NCBI GenBank assembly: GCA_036346355.1 | Contig: CM070581.1 | Location: forward strand, 496,001 to 560,000 | DNA: 64,000 nucleotides | Direction: 5' to 3' | Source of the DNA: Rhipidocladum racemiflorum | Taxonomy: Eukaryota; Streptophyta; Magnoliopsida; Poales; Poaceae | Shown: in pieces, positions 1 to 11,784 of the stretch | Position numbering within the stretch: the first letter of the stretch is position 1 | Layout of the letters: every line of letters begins with the position of its first letter | Translations under genes and position numbers: made by a program | The notes under the pieces: model-generated | The model's input: the letters and a program-made list of their open reading frames with translations, nothing else | Database searches by the model: none | Told to the model about the DNA's origin: nothing

Positions 1-625
1 GGCGAGACTAGCCAGGTGATCGGCCTCTCCGTTGTTCCGTCAGTAGCTATGATGGAGCTCAAATCCTTTGAACTTCGCCTCCGGTTGCGTATTTCTCGGC
101 GAGGGTCGCCATCCGATCGTCGCGAGGTTCTGCGACCTTCATGACTTGATCGACGACCGGTTTGAGTCGCCATGCACGCATAACCGCAGAGCTCAGAGGT
201 CGGGCGGCGATGCGAGACCGATGCGAGGGCCTCATACTCGGCGGCGTTGTTGGTTGCGTCGAAAAGTAGCCGGATGACGCATCAAGCTTGTTCCCGAGTG
301 GTGAAAGAATGACGACCCGGCCCGGCTCCGCTTTTGGTGAAGGACCCGTCGAAGTACATCGCCCGATTACTCGGGGTCTTCGAGCGGAGGTGGGGCCTGG
401 GCTTCGTCCACTCGGCGGCAAGTCGGCTAGAACTTGAGATTTTATGGCGGTCAGGGACATAGGATACGCCATGCCCATTGAGCTCGAGTGCCCACTTGGC
501 AATTCTTCCGAGGCGTCGCGGTTATGGATGACCTCGCCGAGTGGTAGGGAGGTTACCACGGAAACGTGGTCTTTGGTTGAAGTAATGTACCGGCTTTCTT
601 TTCGTGATCGAATCGCGTAGAGCAT
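1..625 (-). pseudogene. RNase H and second RNase H-like remnant of element A
   Basis: The minus strand reads VVTSLPLGEVIHNRDASEE followed by TAIKSQVLADL. Both match the Ty3/gypsy RNase H tail (typically PLREVIHNRDASGRIAKW and AIKSQVLADFVAEWT). Further on, VVDQVMKVAEPRDDRMATL resembles the second RNase H of Tat-type elements. Substitutions and small indels break the frame, and no complete catalytic set remains. Confidence 0.7.
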
Positions 626-999
626 CTTACGAATCTGCGGTACCGTGCCTTGGACTCGGAGAGTACTTCGCTAATGAAGTAGACCGGCCATGGATCTTAA
701 GGACCCGCTTCTTCTTACGCTCGCTCGCGACAAGTGCCGTCTTGGCGACCTGGTCGTGGCGGCAATGTAGAGTAGCAGAGGCTCTTCCGGCCGGGCGACC
801 AAAGATTGGAGGGGTGGTCGGGAAAACCTTTAGCGCGTCGAAGGCGCCCCGAGCCTCCTTCGTCCGGTGAAGTGGTCGGATTTCCTCAGGAGTTTGTATA
901 GAGGCAAGCGCGTTCGCCGGCGGGGCGTGAAGCGACTTCAGGCCGCTAGGCATCCCGTCAACCTTTGGGCCCCTTTGAGGTTGCCGATCGGCCCCATCC

Positions 1000-2014
1000 T
1001 TAAGATCGCGGAGATCTTGTCTCGGTAGCTTCGATCTGGCGCTCGGAGATGATGAAGCCGAGTAGCTTCCCTTGGGTACCCCGAACGCATTTCTGGTTGA
1101 GCTTGATCTTGAACCGTCGAAGGTTCGCGAAAGTCTCCTCGGATCGGCGATGATGTCGCTGGTCTTCCTGGTCTTGACAACGATGTCGCCGACGTCGCCT
1201 CGACATTGCGGCCGATCTGGTCGGAAGGCGGTCTGCATACATCTACGGTATGTAGCCCCGCGTTTCAGGCCAAACGGCATTGTCACGCGTGCGTAACGAA
1301 CCGTCTGGAGTGATGAAGGAAGTCGCGAGCCGGTCGCCTTCTTTCATCGCGATCTGGTGGTACCCTGAGTAGGCATCCGTAAAGGGCGAGGATTCGCACC
1401 TGCGGTGGAGTCTACCATTTGGTCGATGCGGCGAGAGGAATGGATCTTTCGGACATGCCTTGTTTAGGCTTGTGTAGTCGACACACATTCTCCATTTCCC
1501 GCCTTCTTTTTACAAGCATAGGGTTTGCTAACCACTCGGGGTGGCGAACTTCTTTGATGAACCTGCGGCCAAGAGCTTGGCTATTTCCTCTCCTATGGCC
1601 ACGCGCTTTCCTTCGTCGAAGCGGCGCAGACGCCGGGCGACCGGGTTCTAGACCAGAGCCGGATGTTCGAGGAGTGCTCGGCGACTTCCCTCGGGATCCC
1701 GGCATGTCGGAGGGCTTCCATGCGGCGTCGGTTGGCGCGGAGGAAGTCGGCAGCGCCGCTTTCCTATTTGGCAGGAAGCGTGGTCCCGATCCGAGGGGTT
1801 TTGGTCGGTTACTCTGTGTCGTCCTCGATCTTCTTCGTTTCCTCGGCGGACTTGAAGTATCCCGGTGCGGACTTGCTTTAGTCGTGAGCGGACTGGGAGG
1901 TGCTTGCTTTCGAGGCCGGCGAGCTCGGTGGATGCGACGACCGCCGAGGCCAACTTCGCAATCGCTCTTCTCGCAGCCGTGGCGAGCTGGAAAGACGCAG
2001 CTTCTGATGATCAC
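1000..2014 (-). pseudogene. Reverse transcriptase remnant of element A
   Basis: The minus-strand segment around 1320-1488 reads MCVDYTSLNKACPKDPF and then DAYSGYHQIAMKE. These are the conserved finger and palm stretches of Ty3/gypsy reverse transcriptase. The neighbouring stretch 1000-1290 carries the downstream RT pieces in other frames. At least three frame changes occur in about 1 kb, so the domain is dead. Confidence 0.75.
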
Positions 2015-2536
2015 CCCATGCGGCCGGGCATCTTCGCCAGGTAGGTGTAGTTGGGGATCGCCATGAACTTCGTAGCATGGTCTCCCTAGGATGGCGTGGT
2101 AGGAGCCGGAAAATCCACGACCTCGAAGGTGAGGGTCTCGGTCGCGGAAGTTAACCGGGCTCCCGAGCGTGGCGGCAGTCGACTGCCCGAGCGGGTGGGC
2201 TCTGGCGGCCAGGAACGACGCCGTGAAAGGGTGCTCGCTTGGTCGAAGGCTCGGCGGGGATCCCCATGGCGTCGAGGTCTCAACGTAAAGCGATGTTGAG
2301 GCTATCGCCGCCGCCCATGAGCACCTTAGTCAGGCGCTTTGTTCCCACGATGGGGTCAATGACGGCGGGTACCTCCCTGGTTGCGGGGCGTGGTCGGGGT
2401 GGTCGGCCGGTCAAAGGTGATCGGGGACTCCGACCACCGAAGGTATTTAGGTAATTTGGGCTTGCCGCGAACACCTCTCGGCGAGCGAGCTTGAGCCGCC
2501 TCCGGTCGGCGTAGCTTGCTTGCGGTCGCCCGAAGA

Positions 2537-3692
2537 TCATGAGGCAACCGTCGGTCTCGGGAAGCCGACGCCCGCCTCTCGATCTCGGTGGTCGGCGCCG
2601 AAGTCTTGCCTCTTTCCTTTGCCCGTGGCGTCGTGGGGTTCCGGAAGAAAACGCCAGGACTTCAGCGATCCGATACTTGTGCTCGACGGTATCCGTGGTT
2701 CGGACACGTACTCTCCATCGGCTTCTCGAAGTGGTCGGGGTTGCGGCCTTGCGGCTTTCGGGTAGTCGTAAGCAACCAGGCGGTCCTCGCGGACTGTTTG
2801 CCGTGGCGCTTTAAAGCTTATCGGGGCGGTCGGAGGAGAAGTGGGCTCGGTGCGATCCTCGCCCGACTTCCCTTTGTCGAAGATGACATCTACGGCCTCC
2901 TCGCCCGAGGCGTGGTTGGTGGCAATGTCCAGGAGTTCCTTGGTGGTCCTGGGCTTCGCACACCCCAGCTTATGGACCAGGGTCTTGGAAGTGGTGCCGT
3001 AGATGAGTGCCCCCACGACATCAGCGTCGCGGATGTCAGGGAGCTCGTTGCATTGTTGGGAAAAACGTCGGATGTAGTCCGGAGGTTCTCCTGGCTGCCG
3101 CTTGCAGCCTTTCAGTCCCAGAATTCCCTGGTCGCTTGTAGGTGCCCTGGAAGTTGCCAACGAAGTGGTGCTTGAGGTCGGCCCGATCCGGATGATGTTG
3201 GCGCGGATATTCGAGCCATGCCCGGCCGAGTCCGCCAAGTAGATGGGGAGGTATTGGATGACAAAAGGTCGTCCGTCGCTCCCCGCCCGGCATCTTGGCC
3301 GGTAATCTTCCACCCATACACCGGGTTTGTAGCCCTGCGTGCTTGGCTATGTTGGCCGGCGCCGGAATCTGGCGAGGAACCGCGCTGCGAATCCCAGCAG
3401 AATGCCCATGGCCCGGCCATCGGGGCTCGGCTGCGATCACGCCATGAGCCATCGGTGACGTCTGGACCGGGTCGGGTCGTTCCTCGTTCTTCGCGTTTGG
3501 AGGGTGGTGCGGCGTCGCGTTCGCCCCCAAACGTTGGTGCACCGGTGCGCGATGCCTGGGGTTGTCGGAAGGTGACGCTGCCCTTGTTTCGCTCCGACGG
3601 CCTCGGATGGCGTCGGGCGCGCCATCCGAAGAGGCGTCCGAACGCTGCGATCCGTGGCCATACAGCGTCTTCTTGTGGCCGCTTCGCTCCAC
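2537..3692 (-). pseudogene. Gag remnant of element A
   Basis: Minus-strand frames in this stretch carry a Retrotrans_gag-like signature: QPGEPPDYIRRFSQQCNELP with downstream GTTSKTLVHKLG. This corresponds to the part of plant gypsy Gag where the E-x-L-x-x-F-I-x-R-F motif lies. The upstream half (3036-3692) lies in a different frame. The long plus-strand reading frames across 3200-4540 are antisense shadows of this GC-rich region. Confidence 0.65.
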
Positions 3693-4504
3693 CAGGCCGG
3701 AGGTTCTCGTGGGTAGCCTTGGCTGCGGGATCGTCTGGCTCGGGAATGCCGCGGAGCGGCATTGCTCTTCTTGGCGATGTTTTGGCCAGCGTGGGGAAAA
3801 AGCGATGAATCGTCCGTCCCCTAGCTACCGTGGTGGTGGACTGGCGTCTTGTGGCCTTGTAGCGCCACGCGACCAGTGGAAGCGGGGCGAAACCTTTGCT
3901 CAGTCGGCTGGAGCTTGTCGAGCTCGGCCTTTTGAGCCTCGGCTAAATCGCGTCGCCCGAAGGTCGGCCTTGGCGGCTGCAGTGATCCTCCTCGGTGTGT
4001 TGGCGGAGAGTCTTTGGCGTGGCCGGGTAGCAGCGCTGCCGCGGTGTCGAGGGTCGCGATGGCGTGGTGCATTCTTATCTCTTCCTCCGCTAGAGCCGTG
4101 GCTCGGAGGAGTTGTCCGAGTGGTGGTCGTCGGGGACATGGCCGACCATTGCCCGCAGCCAGCGAGTCGCGGCGGGTGCGACCGCCATCGCTTTCGATGC
4201 CTCCGTAGCGTCGCTTGGGGTGATGGGGCCTCTGGCGTGCTTTGGCGTCGGGGTCCGTCTGGGGACCTCGAGCCGGAGGTCTCTGGCGCTGGTGAGGGCG
4301 TCGGGGTCCTCGGTGGACACTTGGCGCCGGAGTATGGCGGGACGATCACTATCTGTCCCCGCCGTGGTGGTGACGGTCGAGGAGCCGAACGGATCGACGC
4401 TTCTCGGCATGGCGATGTCGGAGAAAGAAAGGGAACCGCCGAGGAAGCTAAGCGGGAAAAATGGCGGCAACGTCGTGCACGAGCCCCTACCGCGCGCCAG
4501 CCGG

Positions 4505-5090
4505 TGTTTCGAGCACCGCCAATGAATTTGTATAGGTAAGAGGGTGCACGCCCTCTCCTCGACGGCTTACTCGGGTGAGCACAAGATGTATCTTGGTTCG
4601 GCCGAACGTCCCTACTCCGATTCGTGTGGGTTTGATTGTATTGATTCCTCGGTTGTCCGTCGTCTTACATGCTCGCTCCCTCCCTTTATATAGGCGAGGA
4701 GGAGGTTACATTGTTGCTTAAAAAAGAGAAAAAGATCAGTGCTCTTAGCCGCGCAAGTGGCGGGTGATGGGGGCCGCCGCGCTCCCTTGCCTGCTGGCTG
4801 GTCGGGCGTAGTTGCTTTGCCGCCGTAGTAAATGCGAGAGTTGGGGACTTGTGCCGCTGCGTCATCATTACGGCCAGCATTTAATGCGCTCGATACGCAA
4901 TAAATGCTGTCGCTTCTTCAGGGATTTCGCCGACTTGGTCATGGCTACGGCTTTTCCTCGGCAGCCGTGGCTTTGGGCCCCGACCGGCCTGGTTCGGCCC
5001 ACGCGCCCTTTCGGGCCGCTGGGGGTACCCATGGCCTGGGTACTCGTCAAGGGGCAACAAGAACAACAACTTCGGACAATCGGAAGGCGA
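4505..5090 (-). repeat. Probable LTR (5' LTR in element orientation) of element A, outer end missing
   Basis: On the minus strand the gag leader is preceded by TGGCGCGCGGTAGGGGC, closely like the primer-binding site of element B. Just outside it the plus strand starts tgtttcgagcaccgcc, a plausible TG...CA LTR edge. A minus-strand TATA box (TATATAAAGGGAG, near 4683-4695) lies inside. The motif gcatttaatgcg (near 4876) is shared with the LTR of element B. I could not find the matching outer LTR end, so the right boundary near 5090 is a guess. Confidence 0.5.
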
Positions 5091-5185
5091 ATACTGATTT
5101 CAAACAGAAGGCCTCCCCCAACCAGCAGTGGAGAGGAAGACACCCTCCGGCCGGTCGGGGGACGGAGCCAGGGACTTACAACCGG

Positions 5186-6400
5186 TCAAGGGTAGAACTT
5201 GCGCAGGTTTTCTATATTCTGGGAGTTCGCCAGCTCCTCGCCGTCCTCAGTGGCCAGCCTGACCGCCCCGGGGCGAGAGACTGAGACCACCTTGAAGGGT
5301 CCCTCCCACTGTGGAGACAGTTTATGCGACCCGGCATGCGACTGGATTTTTCGCAAGACCAGGTCGCCCACTGCCAGTGTTCTCTCATTGACCCGGGAGG
5401 CGTGGTACCGCCTGAGACTTTGCTGGTACCTTGCGGCTCGCAAAGCCGCTCGATCACGCGCCTCTTCCAGGAGGTTGACGTCGTCTCGGCGCAGACCCTC
5501 CTGCTCCTCTTCCGTGAATGCCGCAACGCGGGGTGATCCCAGTTCCAATTCCGAAGGGAGAACAGCTTCTGCGCCGTAGACCAGGAAGAAAGGAGTTTCC
5601 CCGGTAGCCCGGCTAGGAGTGGTCCGAAGTGACCACAACACAGCCGGGAGCTCTTCGGTCCATCGGGCGCCACGCTTGTGGAGTCGGTCGAACGCCCGGG
5701 TCTTGAGGCCCTTCAGCACCAGCGCGTTGGCCCGCTCGACCTGGCCGTTGCTCTTGGGGTGGGCGACCGAGGCAAAGCAGACCTTGGTGCCCATCTCTTC
5801 ACAGAAATCTAAGAAGGCCGCTATTTGGTGAATCAGGCGCCGTTGTCGGTGATGATGCGGTTGGCGACCCCAAAGCGAGCGAATATCCCTTGCATGAACT
5901 TGACCGCAGCTGCGGCAGTGATGGACCTCACTGCCTCTGCTTCCACCCATTTGGTGAACTTGTCGATGGCGACGAACAGGTGGGTGTAACCCCCTGTGGC
6001 CCGCGGGAACGGGCACAGGATATCCAGCCCACAGACCGCGAAGGGCCAAGAGAGCGGGATAGTTTGCAGAGCTTGGGCCGGTTGGTGGATCTGCTTGGCG
6101 TGGAACCGCACGCCGCATCTCCTCACCACCGCAAGCATCCTGGAGGCGGTTGGCCAATAGAACCCTTGACGGAAAGCTTTTCCCGCCATCGTTCGTCGGA
6201 CACATGGCTCCCCGTGACACGCCTCCATGGATATCGAGAGCAAAGCGCTCCCCTCTTCCCGAGTGATGCACTTCAGAAGAATTCCGTTCTTTCCCCGGCG
6301 GTACAGGTCCCCGCCCACCAGGGTATAGCACTTGGCCTTTCGTGCCACCTTCTCTGCTGACGCATCATCATCGGGGCACACTTGATCCCGCAGGTAGGCC
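5186..6400 (-). pseudogene. Integrase of element B (frameshifted)
   Basis: The zinc-binding and core region (5833-6400) contains GLDILCPFPRATGGYTHLF with the first catalytic Asp, and IITDNGA with the second. The frame then shifts near 5830. The downstream frame (5186-5830) carries SVAHPKSNGQVERANALVLK with the catalytic Glu, then the C-terminal part with WEGPFKVVSVSRPGAVRL, ending at a stop at 5186. The D,D-E set is therefore present but split between frames. Integrase inserts the cDNA into host DNA. Confidence 0.85.
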
Positions 6401-6446
6401 AGGATCAGATCCATCCATGTGCCTTCCTGGTCAAGTACAGCGACCA

Positions 6447-7025
6447 CTAAGTGGTCGTCAGACTCACTTTGGCCGGGCGTTTCCACGGATCCACTTTCCT
6501 CCAGAGGCGAGGGTCGAGCGGCATCACCATCGTCCCCATCGGAAGCGGCTGCGATGGACTGGTCGCGAAGCCTTTCTTCAAAGACCCCGACCGTGCAGAG
6601 ATCTGGTTGAGGCGAGTGGCGAGCTCGTCCGCCAGTGGTTGTCGCGTCGTGGGATGTGGGTATATCCCAACCCTTCGGCGTCGCTCCAATTTCTTGACCT
6701 CCGCCAGTACGCCGCCATGACGGGGTCGAGGCGAGAGAAATCCTTCCTTGCTTGATTGATGACCAACAGGAGTCGCCCTTAACTCGCAGCGTCGGACACC
6801 GATGGTCGCGGCGCCCGGCCCAGCCAAGAAGCCCTCGTGCGGCGACGTTGTTAGTGGCCTTAAAGTCGAGGATGACCACGTATTTGAGGGGGTCCCCGGT
6901 CGGAGAAACCAGGAGGACCCCAGCCCCCGCGCCTTCCAGCCTGAAGGACCCGTCGAAGAAGAGTGTCCAAGGGGAGGGCGCGGGGTCCTCTTCAACCGGA
7001 CTCTACCGAGTCCACTCGACGACAA
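6447..7025 (-). pseudogene. Second RNase H-like region of element B
   Basis: Pieces in several minus-strand frames match the extra RNase H of Tat/RIRE2-type elements: VILDFKATNNVAARG (typically ATNNVAEYEGLLAGL), LRVKGDS, SWRRTGGGQE, and TSPLASTRS. Frame breaks occur about every 100 bp. The domain supports the lineage call more than any function. Confidence 0.65.
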
Positions 7026-8337
7026 AGTCCACCAGTCTTTGACTTTTTATAGCAGTGCGAGGGGCGAACTTGATGCCGAACTCCCCCAGCTCGACAGACC
7101 ACTTTGCGATGCGGCCCTCCGCTTCCCGGTTGTGGAGGATCTCGCGGAGGGGGTAGGAGGAGACCACTGTGATCTCTCTCCCCTGAAAGTAGTGGCGTAG
7201 CTTCCTCGACGCTATCAGCACGGCATACACCATCTTCTGAGCCTGAGGGTACCTTGTTTCTGCGTCGTGGAGCATTTTGCTGATGTAGTAGACCGGCCGT
7301 TGGACACCTTCCCGTTCCGCTACCAGCGCCGTGCTCACTACAGAGGGGCTAGCCGCCACATACAGCAGTAACGGCTCGCCTGGCTCAGGGGCGACCAGCA
7401 CTGGGGGGAAGAGAGGTACTTCTTCAGATCTTCGAATGCCCGCTGCGCTTCTGGGGTCCATTCAAATGAGTTGGTCTTCTTCAACAGCTTGAACAGCGGC
7501 AGACTTTTCTCCCCGAGTCGGGATATGAACCGGCCCAGGGAGGCTAGCCGGCCAGTCAAGCATTGCAGTTGCTTGAGCCGGGTAGGCGGTCGCATTCGCT
7601 CGATCGCTTCTATCTTTTCCGGATTGACCTCGATTCCACGACTGGAGACCAGGAACCCGAGTAGCTTCCCGGACGAAACACCAAACATACACTTTTCGGG
7701 ATTCAGCTTTATACAATATTCTCTGAGGCGGGAGAAGGTTTCTTCTAGGTCCTGAACGAGCTCATCGGCCTTTTTTGTTTTTACCATCAAATCATCGACA
7801 TATACTTCCAGGTTCTTCCCTATTTGAGGCCGAAACACTATGTGCATGGCCGGCCGATAGGTGGCGCCGTTCTTCACCAAAGGCATCTTGACATAGCGAT
7901 ACACCGAGAGGAGTCACAAAAGCGCTTTTCTCTTCATCTTCTTGCGCCATGCTGATCTGGTGGTAGCCGGAGTAGGCATCGAGGAAGCACAAAGCTTCGC
8001 ACCCCGCCGTAGAGTCGACGACGATGTCTATCCGCGGAAGGGGGTATGGGTCCTTGGGGCAGGCTTTGTTGAGGTCGGTGAAGTCGATGCACATTCGCCA
8101 CTTCCCGTTGGACTTCCTCACGAGCACGGGGTTGGCCAGCCACTCCGGATAGGTGGCCTCTCGCACAATCTTGGCAGACAAAAGCTTTTCCACCTCATCC
8201 CGAATGGCATCCTGTCGCTCTGGCGCCTGCCGTCGGATCTTTTGCCGATCCGGGTGCGCTCCAGGGAGCGTTGCCAGTCGGTGCTCGATCACCTCCCTGG
8301 GGACCCCGGTCATTTCTGATGGTTCCCAGGCGAACAC
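7003..8337 (-). pseudogene. Reverse transcriptase and RNase H of element B (frameshifted)
   Basis: The upstream frame (7900-8337) has VRKSNGKWRMCIDFTDLNKA, then DAYSGYHQISMAQ. The middle frame (7462-7904) has the catalytic motif as EVYVDDLMVKTKK, then KLNPEKCMFGV and LLGFLVSSRGIEVNPEKIEA. The RNase H frame (7003-7461) has PVYYISKMLHDAETRYPQAQ and PLREILHNREAEGRIAKW. The YVDD motif is intact, but at least two frameshifts separate the blocks (near 7900 and near 7400). Enzymatic activity from this copy is unlikely. Confidence 0.88.
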
Positions 8338-8376
8338 ATCCAGGTTAGACCGGAGGAAGGTGACGAGTGCGTCTTC

Positions 8377-8900
8377 CTATTTGGCGCTGAGGTCGGTGCC
8401 GATCTTGACGACCTTGCCCGAGCCATCCTCGCCCACGGGGACCGCCTTTGCCTCGCCCGAAGGCTTGGGTGGAGCGCGGGTCTTGGCCGAGGGGGAGACC
8501 GGGTTGTCGTCCTTGTCGCGTCGAGCGGTGGTGGTGCGCCAGATCCTGCGGTACGCTGGCGGCGCAGGCTTCGATCTATCCACCTTCACCGTGGTGGACC
8601 CCAGGCCCTGGGATTTTCACCAAGATGTAGGCGTAATGGGCCACCGCCATGAACTTGACCAGGGCGGGCGGCCGAGCAAGGCATTGTAGGGGAGGTCGAA
8701 TCGGCGACCTCGAAATCCACCGGCTCCGTCGGAAGTTCTCGAACTTCCGAACGTAACCGCAACCGGACTTGTCCAGGGTAAGAGGCCCACCCGGGGCAAC
8801 TCCATAAAGCAGCGGGGCGGGACGCGTTCTCGTCACGGGATTTGGAGCGCTGGTACGCTCCAACAGATAGCGAGTTGATGGCATCTGCCTCCATCAACTA
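8377..8900 (-). pseudogene. Gag-pol linker and protease-adjacent remnant of element B
   Basis: Overlapping minus-strand frames give LPYNALLGRPPWSSSW and LARPPALVKFMAVAHYAYIL. Together these correspond to the segment after the aspartic protease of RIRE2-like elements (usually YNAILGRPALAKFMAV). I do not see an intact D-S/T-G active site in one frame. Confidence 0.55.
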
Positions 8901-9070
8901 GGACTCCGCCCAGCCGCATTGCGGACCATGGGAGACACCACGATCGGGAGATGGCCAGACCGGAGGTGTTCTCCGGTGGTCGGCCCGGCCCGAAAGTGAT
9001 CGGTGCTCAAACCACTTCAATGGCCGCCCGCCGAGGATGACGTTGTGGCACACACCGCCTCGAATCCCGC

Positions 9071-10217
9071 TTATGCTGCGAAGTTCGATGAGTAGGTGGC
9101 AGAGCCACCGTGTATGAACGCCACCGTGCGCTCCTCCTGCTGGAAGGCTAGCAGAGCCACATCTTCGTCGTCTTCGTCTTCGCGATCTTTCTCACGGCGT
9201 TTCTTGAGCCGCCTGTCGACCCGTTTGGACACAACTTGGCAGTCCTCCAAGTCATGTCCGCTTGTTCGATGGATGGGGCAATAGGACTTGCCGCCATCGT
9301 TTTGGCGGGCGGCGGCAGTCCCTGCGATCGCCGCGCTGCCGGCGCTCGTCCCGTCGGTCCTGATCATCATGACGTCGGGATTTGGGCTCCGGCTCAGCGA
9401 CCAAGACCTCCCTAGCGGTTGCCTCCCTCCGCTTTTTCTTTTTCTTCTTGCGGTCGGAGGACTTCGAGGTGCCGGTGTCGCCGGAGTCAGAAGGTCTCGT
9501 CGCGCACTTCCGAGCTTCGGCCGCCCTGGCGCACTTGTGCGCCAGGGAGAAAAACTCAGACGTGGTTGAGATGATGCGCGTGGCCATCTTTTCCCGCATC
9601 TTCTGGTCTCGGACCCCCCTCCGGAAAGCAATAATCACCGACTGCTCAGAGATCCGGGGGATCGTGTTGCGGCAGTGGCTGAACCGCCGGATGAACTCTC
9701 TCAGGGACTCCCCCTCTGCCTGCTCCAGAGCGTGGAGGTCGTCCTCCACGCCTGGTTGAGCGTAGGAGCCCTGAAAGTTGGCGACAAAAATGTCGCATAG
9801 CTCCTCCCACGAGTGCACAGAGCCTCGCGGGAGGTTAAGTAGCCAAGACCGGGCAGAGCCCGTCAGCGACGTCGGGAGGTAGTTGGCCATGACCTTCTCG
9901 GACCCTCCCGCCGCACGCACCACCGTGGTGTAGATTTGCAGGAACTCCTCCGGGTTGGTGGTACCGTCATACTTCTCGATGGAGGCAGGGCGAAATCTCT
10001 CCGGCCATGTAGCTTGCCGGCTACGAGAGAACGCCTGGCATCCAACGTTGTAGGGGGAGCAGCGTCGTTCGCCAGCCCCTCGATCCTGAGGAGAGGATGA
10101 GGAGTGCGACCCTGCGCTTTCGCCAGAGTCCGAGGGAGGAGCCCCCTGCCTTGCGCCCTCGCGACGTTCGCGGAGGACACGACGCAGGTCACGTCTTGGC
10201 CGACGCCGCCTCATCAA
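9071..10217 (-). pseudogene. Gag of element B (one frameshift)
   Basis: The longest open stretch (9252-10217) reads through a Retrotrans_gag domain: RSWLLNLPRGSVHSWEEL, ANFQGSYAQPGVEDDLHALE, ESLREFIRRFSHCRNTIP. A very basic tail rich in K and R follows. After a frameshift near 9290 the other frame carries the knuckle-like CPIHRTSGHDLEDC and an acidic/basic region, ending at 9071. Gag would form the virus-like particle. Confidence 0.82.
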
Positions 10218-10810
10218 GGCGCGATCGAAGGTCTTCGCGGTTCCCCCTTAACTTGGGGACGCGGAAGAAGCGGAGTCACGTGCGTCCCCCGCTACAGGGG
10301 TTGCAACCAGGACTCCTTCCTTGTCCCGACCCTTGATGCCGGGAGGGTCGTCCGCGTGGCGGCTGGAACACAACACGTCAGCGCGCGCGTTCCTGCCGCC
10401 ATGCGTCGGAAGCCCGGTGGTCGCCGCTTCAACTTCTTTGTTGTGCGACGCCCACCAGGTGGGCGATATCCCGACCATGGAGTGGCCGGAGTGTTTCCCA
10501 GCGCCATCGGGGATGATCGAGAAGAAGCCGGGCCGCATGAAGGCTTCGCGCGGGAGTGTCATCCCCCAGCGCCAAGCGCCGCTGGACAGGGTGACCCCCA
10601 GGCATGGGAGTCACGCGCGCTTCTCCTGCGGCGGAGGGACCCGGGATAGCCGGTTCCCTCCCCGAATGCCTGGAGCGGCTACGAGCGCCACTTTCTTCGG
10701 GCAGATTGCCACGCTTGGAGTGCGAATCCGCCATGAAGACAAGCGCCCCTACTTCTGCTGAGCCTCCCGCCTGAAACGGAAGAAAGGGGGGCGATCTAAC
10801 CACCAATAGC

Positions 10811-10829
10811 CCCCTACCTGGCGCGCCAC
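10811..10829 (-). promoter_or_regulatory. Candidate primer-binding site of element B
   Basis: One base inside the LTR edge the minus strand reads TGGCGCGCCAGGTAGGGG. Its position right after the LTR terminus, and its match to the corresponding site in element A, fit a tRNA primer-binding site. The tRNA itself was not identified. Confidence 0.55.
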
Positions 10830-10830
10830 T

Positions 10831-11784
10831 GTCGGCGTACTAGCCAACAGGCACCTCCGAGACGGGTGCTTATGAGATTCTGACGGGGGGCTTTAGGGGC
10901 AATCGCCTCGGAATGGAAGACGGAGACGACCGGAGTACCGGGAGGCCCAGGCTAACGGGGGGACGCAAAGAGTTTTTACCCAGGTTCAGGCCCTCCGGAG
11001 AGTAATAGCCCTAGTCCTGCCTTTCTTGGTATTGCTTGTGTTCTTGCTGAAGAGGATGAAAACCTTACCGCCTTCCCACCCCCTCTCCCATGCACCCTGG
11101 CTTCCTTTTATACTTGGGCTACTGGGGGCGCATGGGAGGCTTACACTGCCAGCCCTACTCATTACACTGCCACGGGCGTATTTAATGCATTCGCCCCCGC
11201 CCTTACGCAACATTTAAGACCGGTCTCAGCCGTCGCGCCCTTGCCTTGGGCCCCGTTCCGTCAGGGGATGAGGTGCTGCCGTGACGACTCCCGCAATAAT
11301 GATGTGCCTGGGGAAGGCGCGCCGCCATGCTGTAGTCTCTATGCTTCCGCATTTAATGCGCACGATTCGCATTAAATGTCCTTGATCTCGGCGGGACTAT
11401 CTCGATGGTGCGCCCGATGGCTAGGATCAGACGCCACGCGTCATTGGCGCCAGCGGCTCAGACGCCACGCGTGTCCATTGGCGACCACCTTGCTGGGTGC
11501 CCAGCACTGGCTCAGACGCCACGTGTCTGGCTGGCGACCACCTTCTTTGTCTTGTTGGCGACCACTTTGCTGGGTACCCAGTGGCCGGGCCTGTACGCCA
11601 CGTGTCCGCTGGGCGACCACTTTGCTGGGTGCCCAGTGGCCGGGCCTGTACACCACGTGCCCCCTGGGCGACCACCGTGGGGCTCTTTCTCTTGCCGCGG
11701 CGGTGGGCCCAAGCATGCCCTGGCCGCCACTTGACCGCTTTTTAGTGCGGGGGAGCGGGTACCTCGGTGTAGAATACGCCGACA
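10831..11784 (-). repeat. LTR of element B (954 bp, 5' LTR in element orientation)
   Basis: On the plus strand the LTR begins TGTCGGCGTA and ends TACGCCGACA, a perfect 10-bp terminal inverted repeat with TG...CA ends. The inner part has several copies of a unit around ctgggtgcccagtggccgggcc and cagacgccacgcgt (11430-11690), so part of the LTR is a short internal tandem repeat. The second LTR is not in the window. Confidence 0.88.

Larger units (their letters stand above)
1..5090 (-). mobile_element. Element A: degraded Ty3/gypsy (Tat/RIRE2-like) retrotransposon, truncated by the window edge
   Basis: In minus-strand order I see an LTR-like region, gag remnants, reverse transcriptase, RNase H and the start of a second RNase H-like domain, which is cut at base 1. 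The reading frame changes many times, so no product can be made. Two consecutive RNase H-like segments are a known feature of the Tat/RIRE2 branch of plant Ty3/gypsy elements. The order and strand match element B at 5186-11784, but the sequences are clearly diverged, so these are two related insertions and not one. Integrase is outside the window. Confidence 0.85.
5186..11784 (-). mobile_element. Element B: degraded Ty3/gypsy (Tat/RIRE2-like) retrotransposon with one intact LTR
   Basis: The minus strand holds, in order: LTR (11784-10831), PBS-like site, Gag, degraded protease, reverse transcriptase, RNase H, a second RNase H-like segment, and integrase ending at 5186. Frames shift between and within domains, so the copy is not autonomous. 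The 3' LTR expected beyond 5186 is absent: the TGTCGGCGTA terminus does not recur there. The sequence runs instead into the LTR-like region of element A. Confidence 0.88.

Noticed and set aside
3562..4539. 325-aa plus-strand open frame
   Set aside because: Antisense of a GC-rich, degraded gag/leader region of element A; no domain and biased R/G/A composition.
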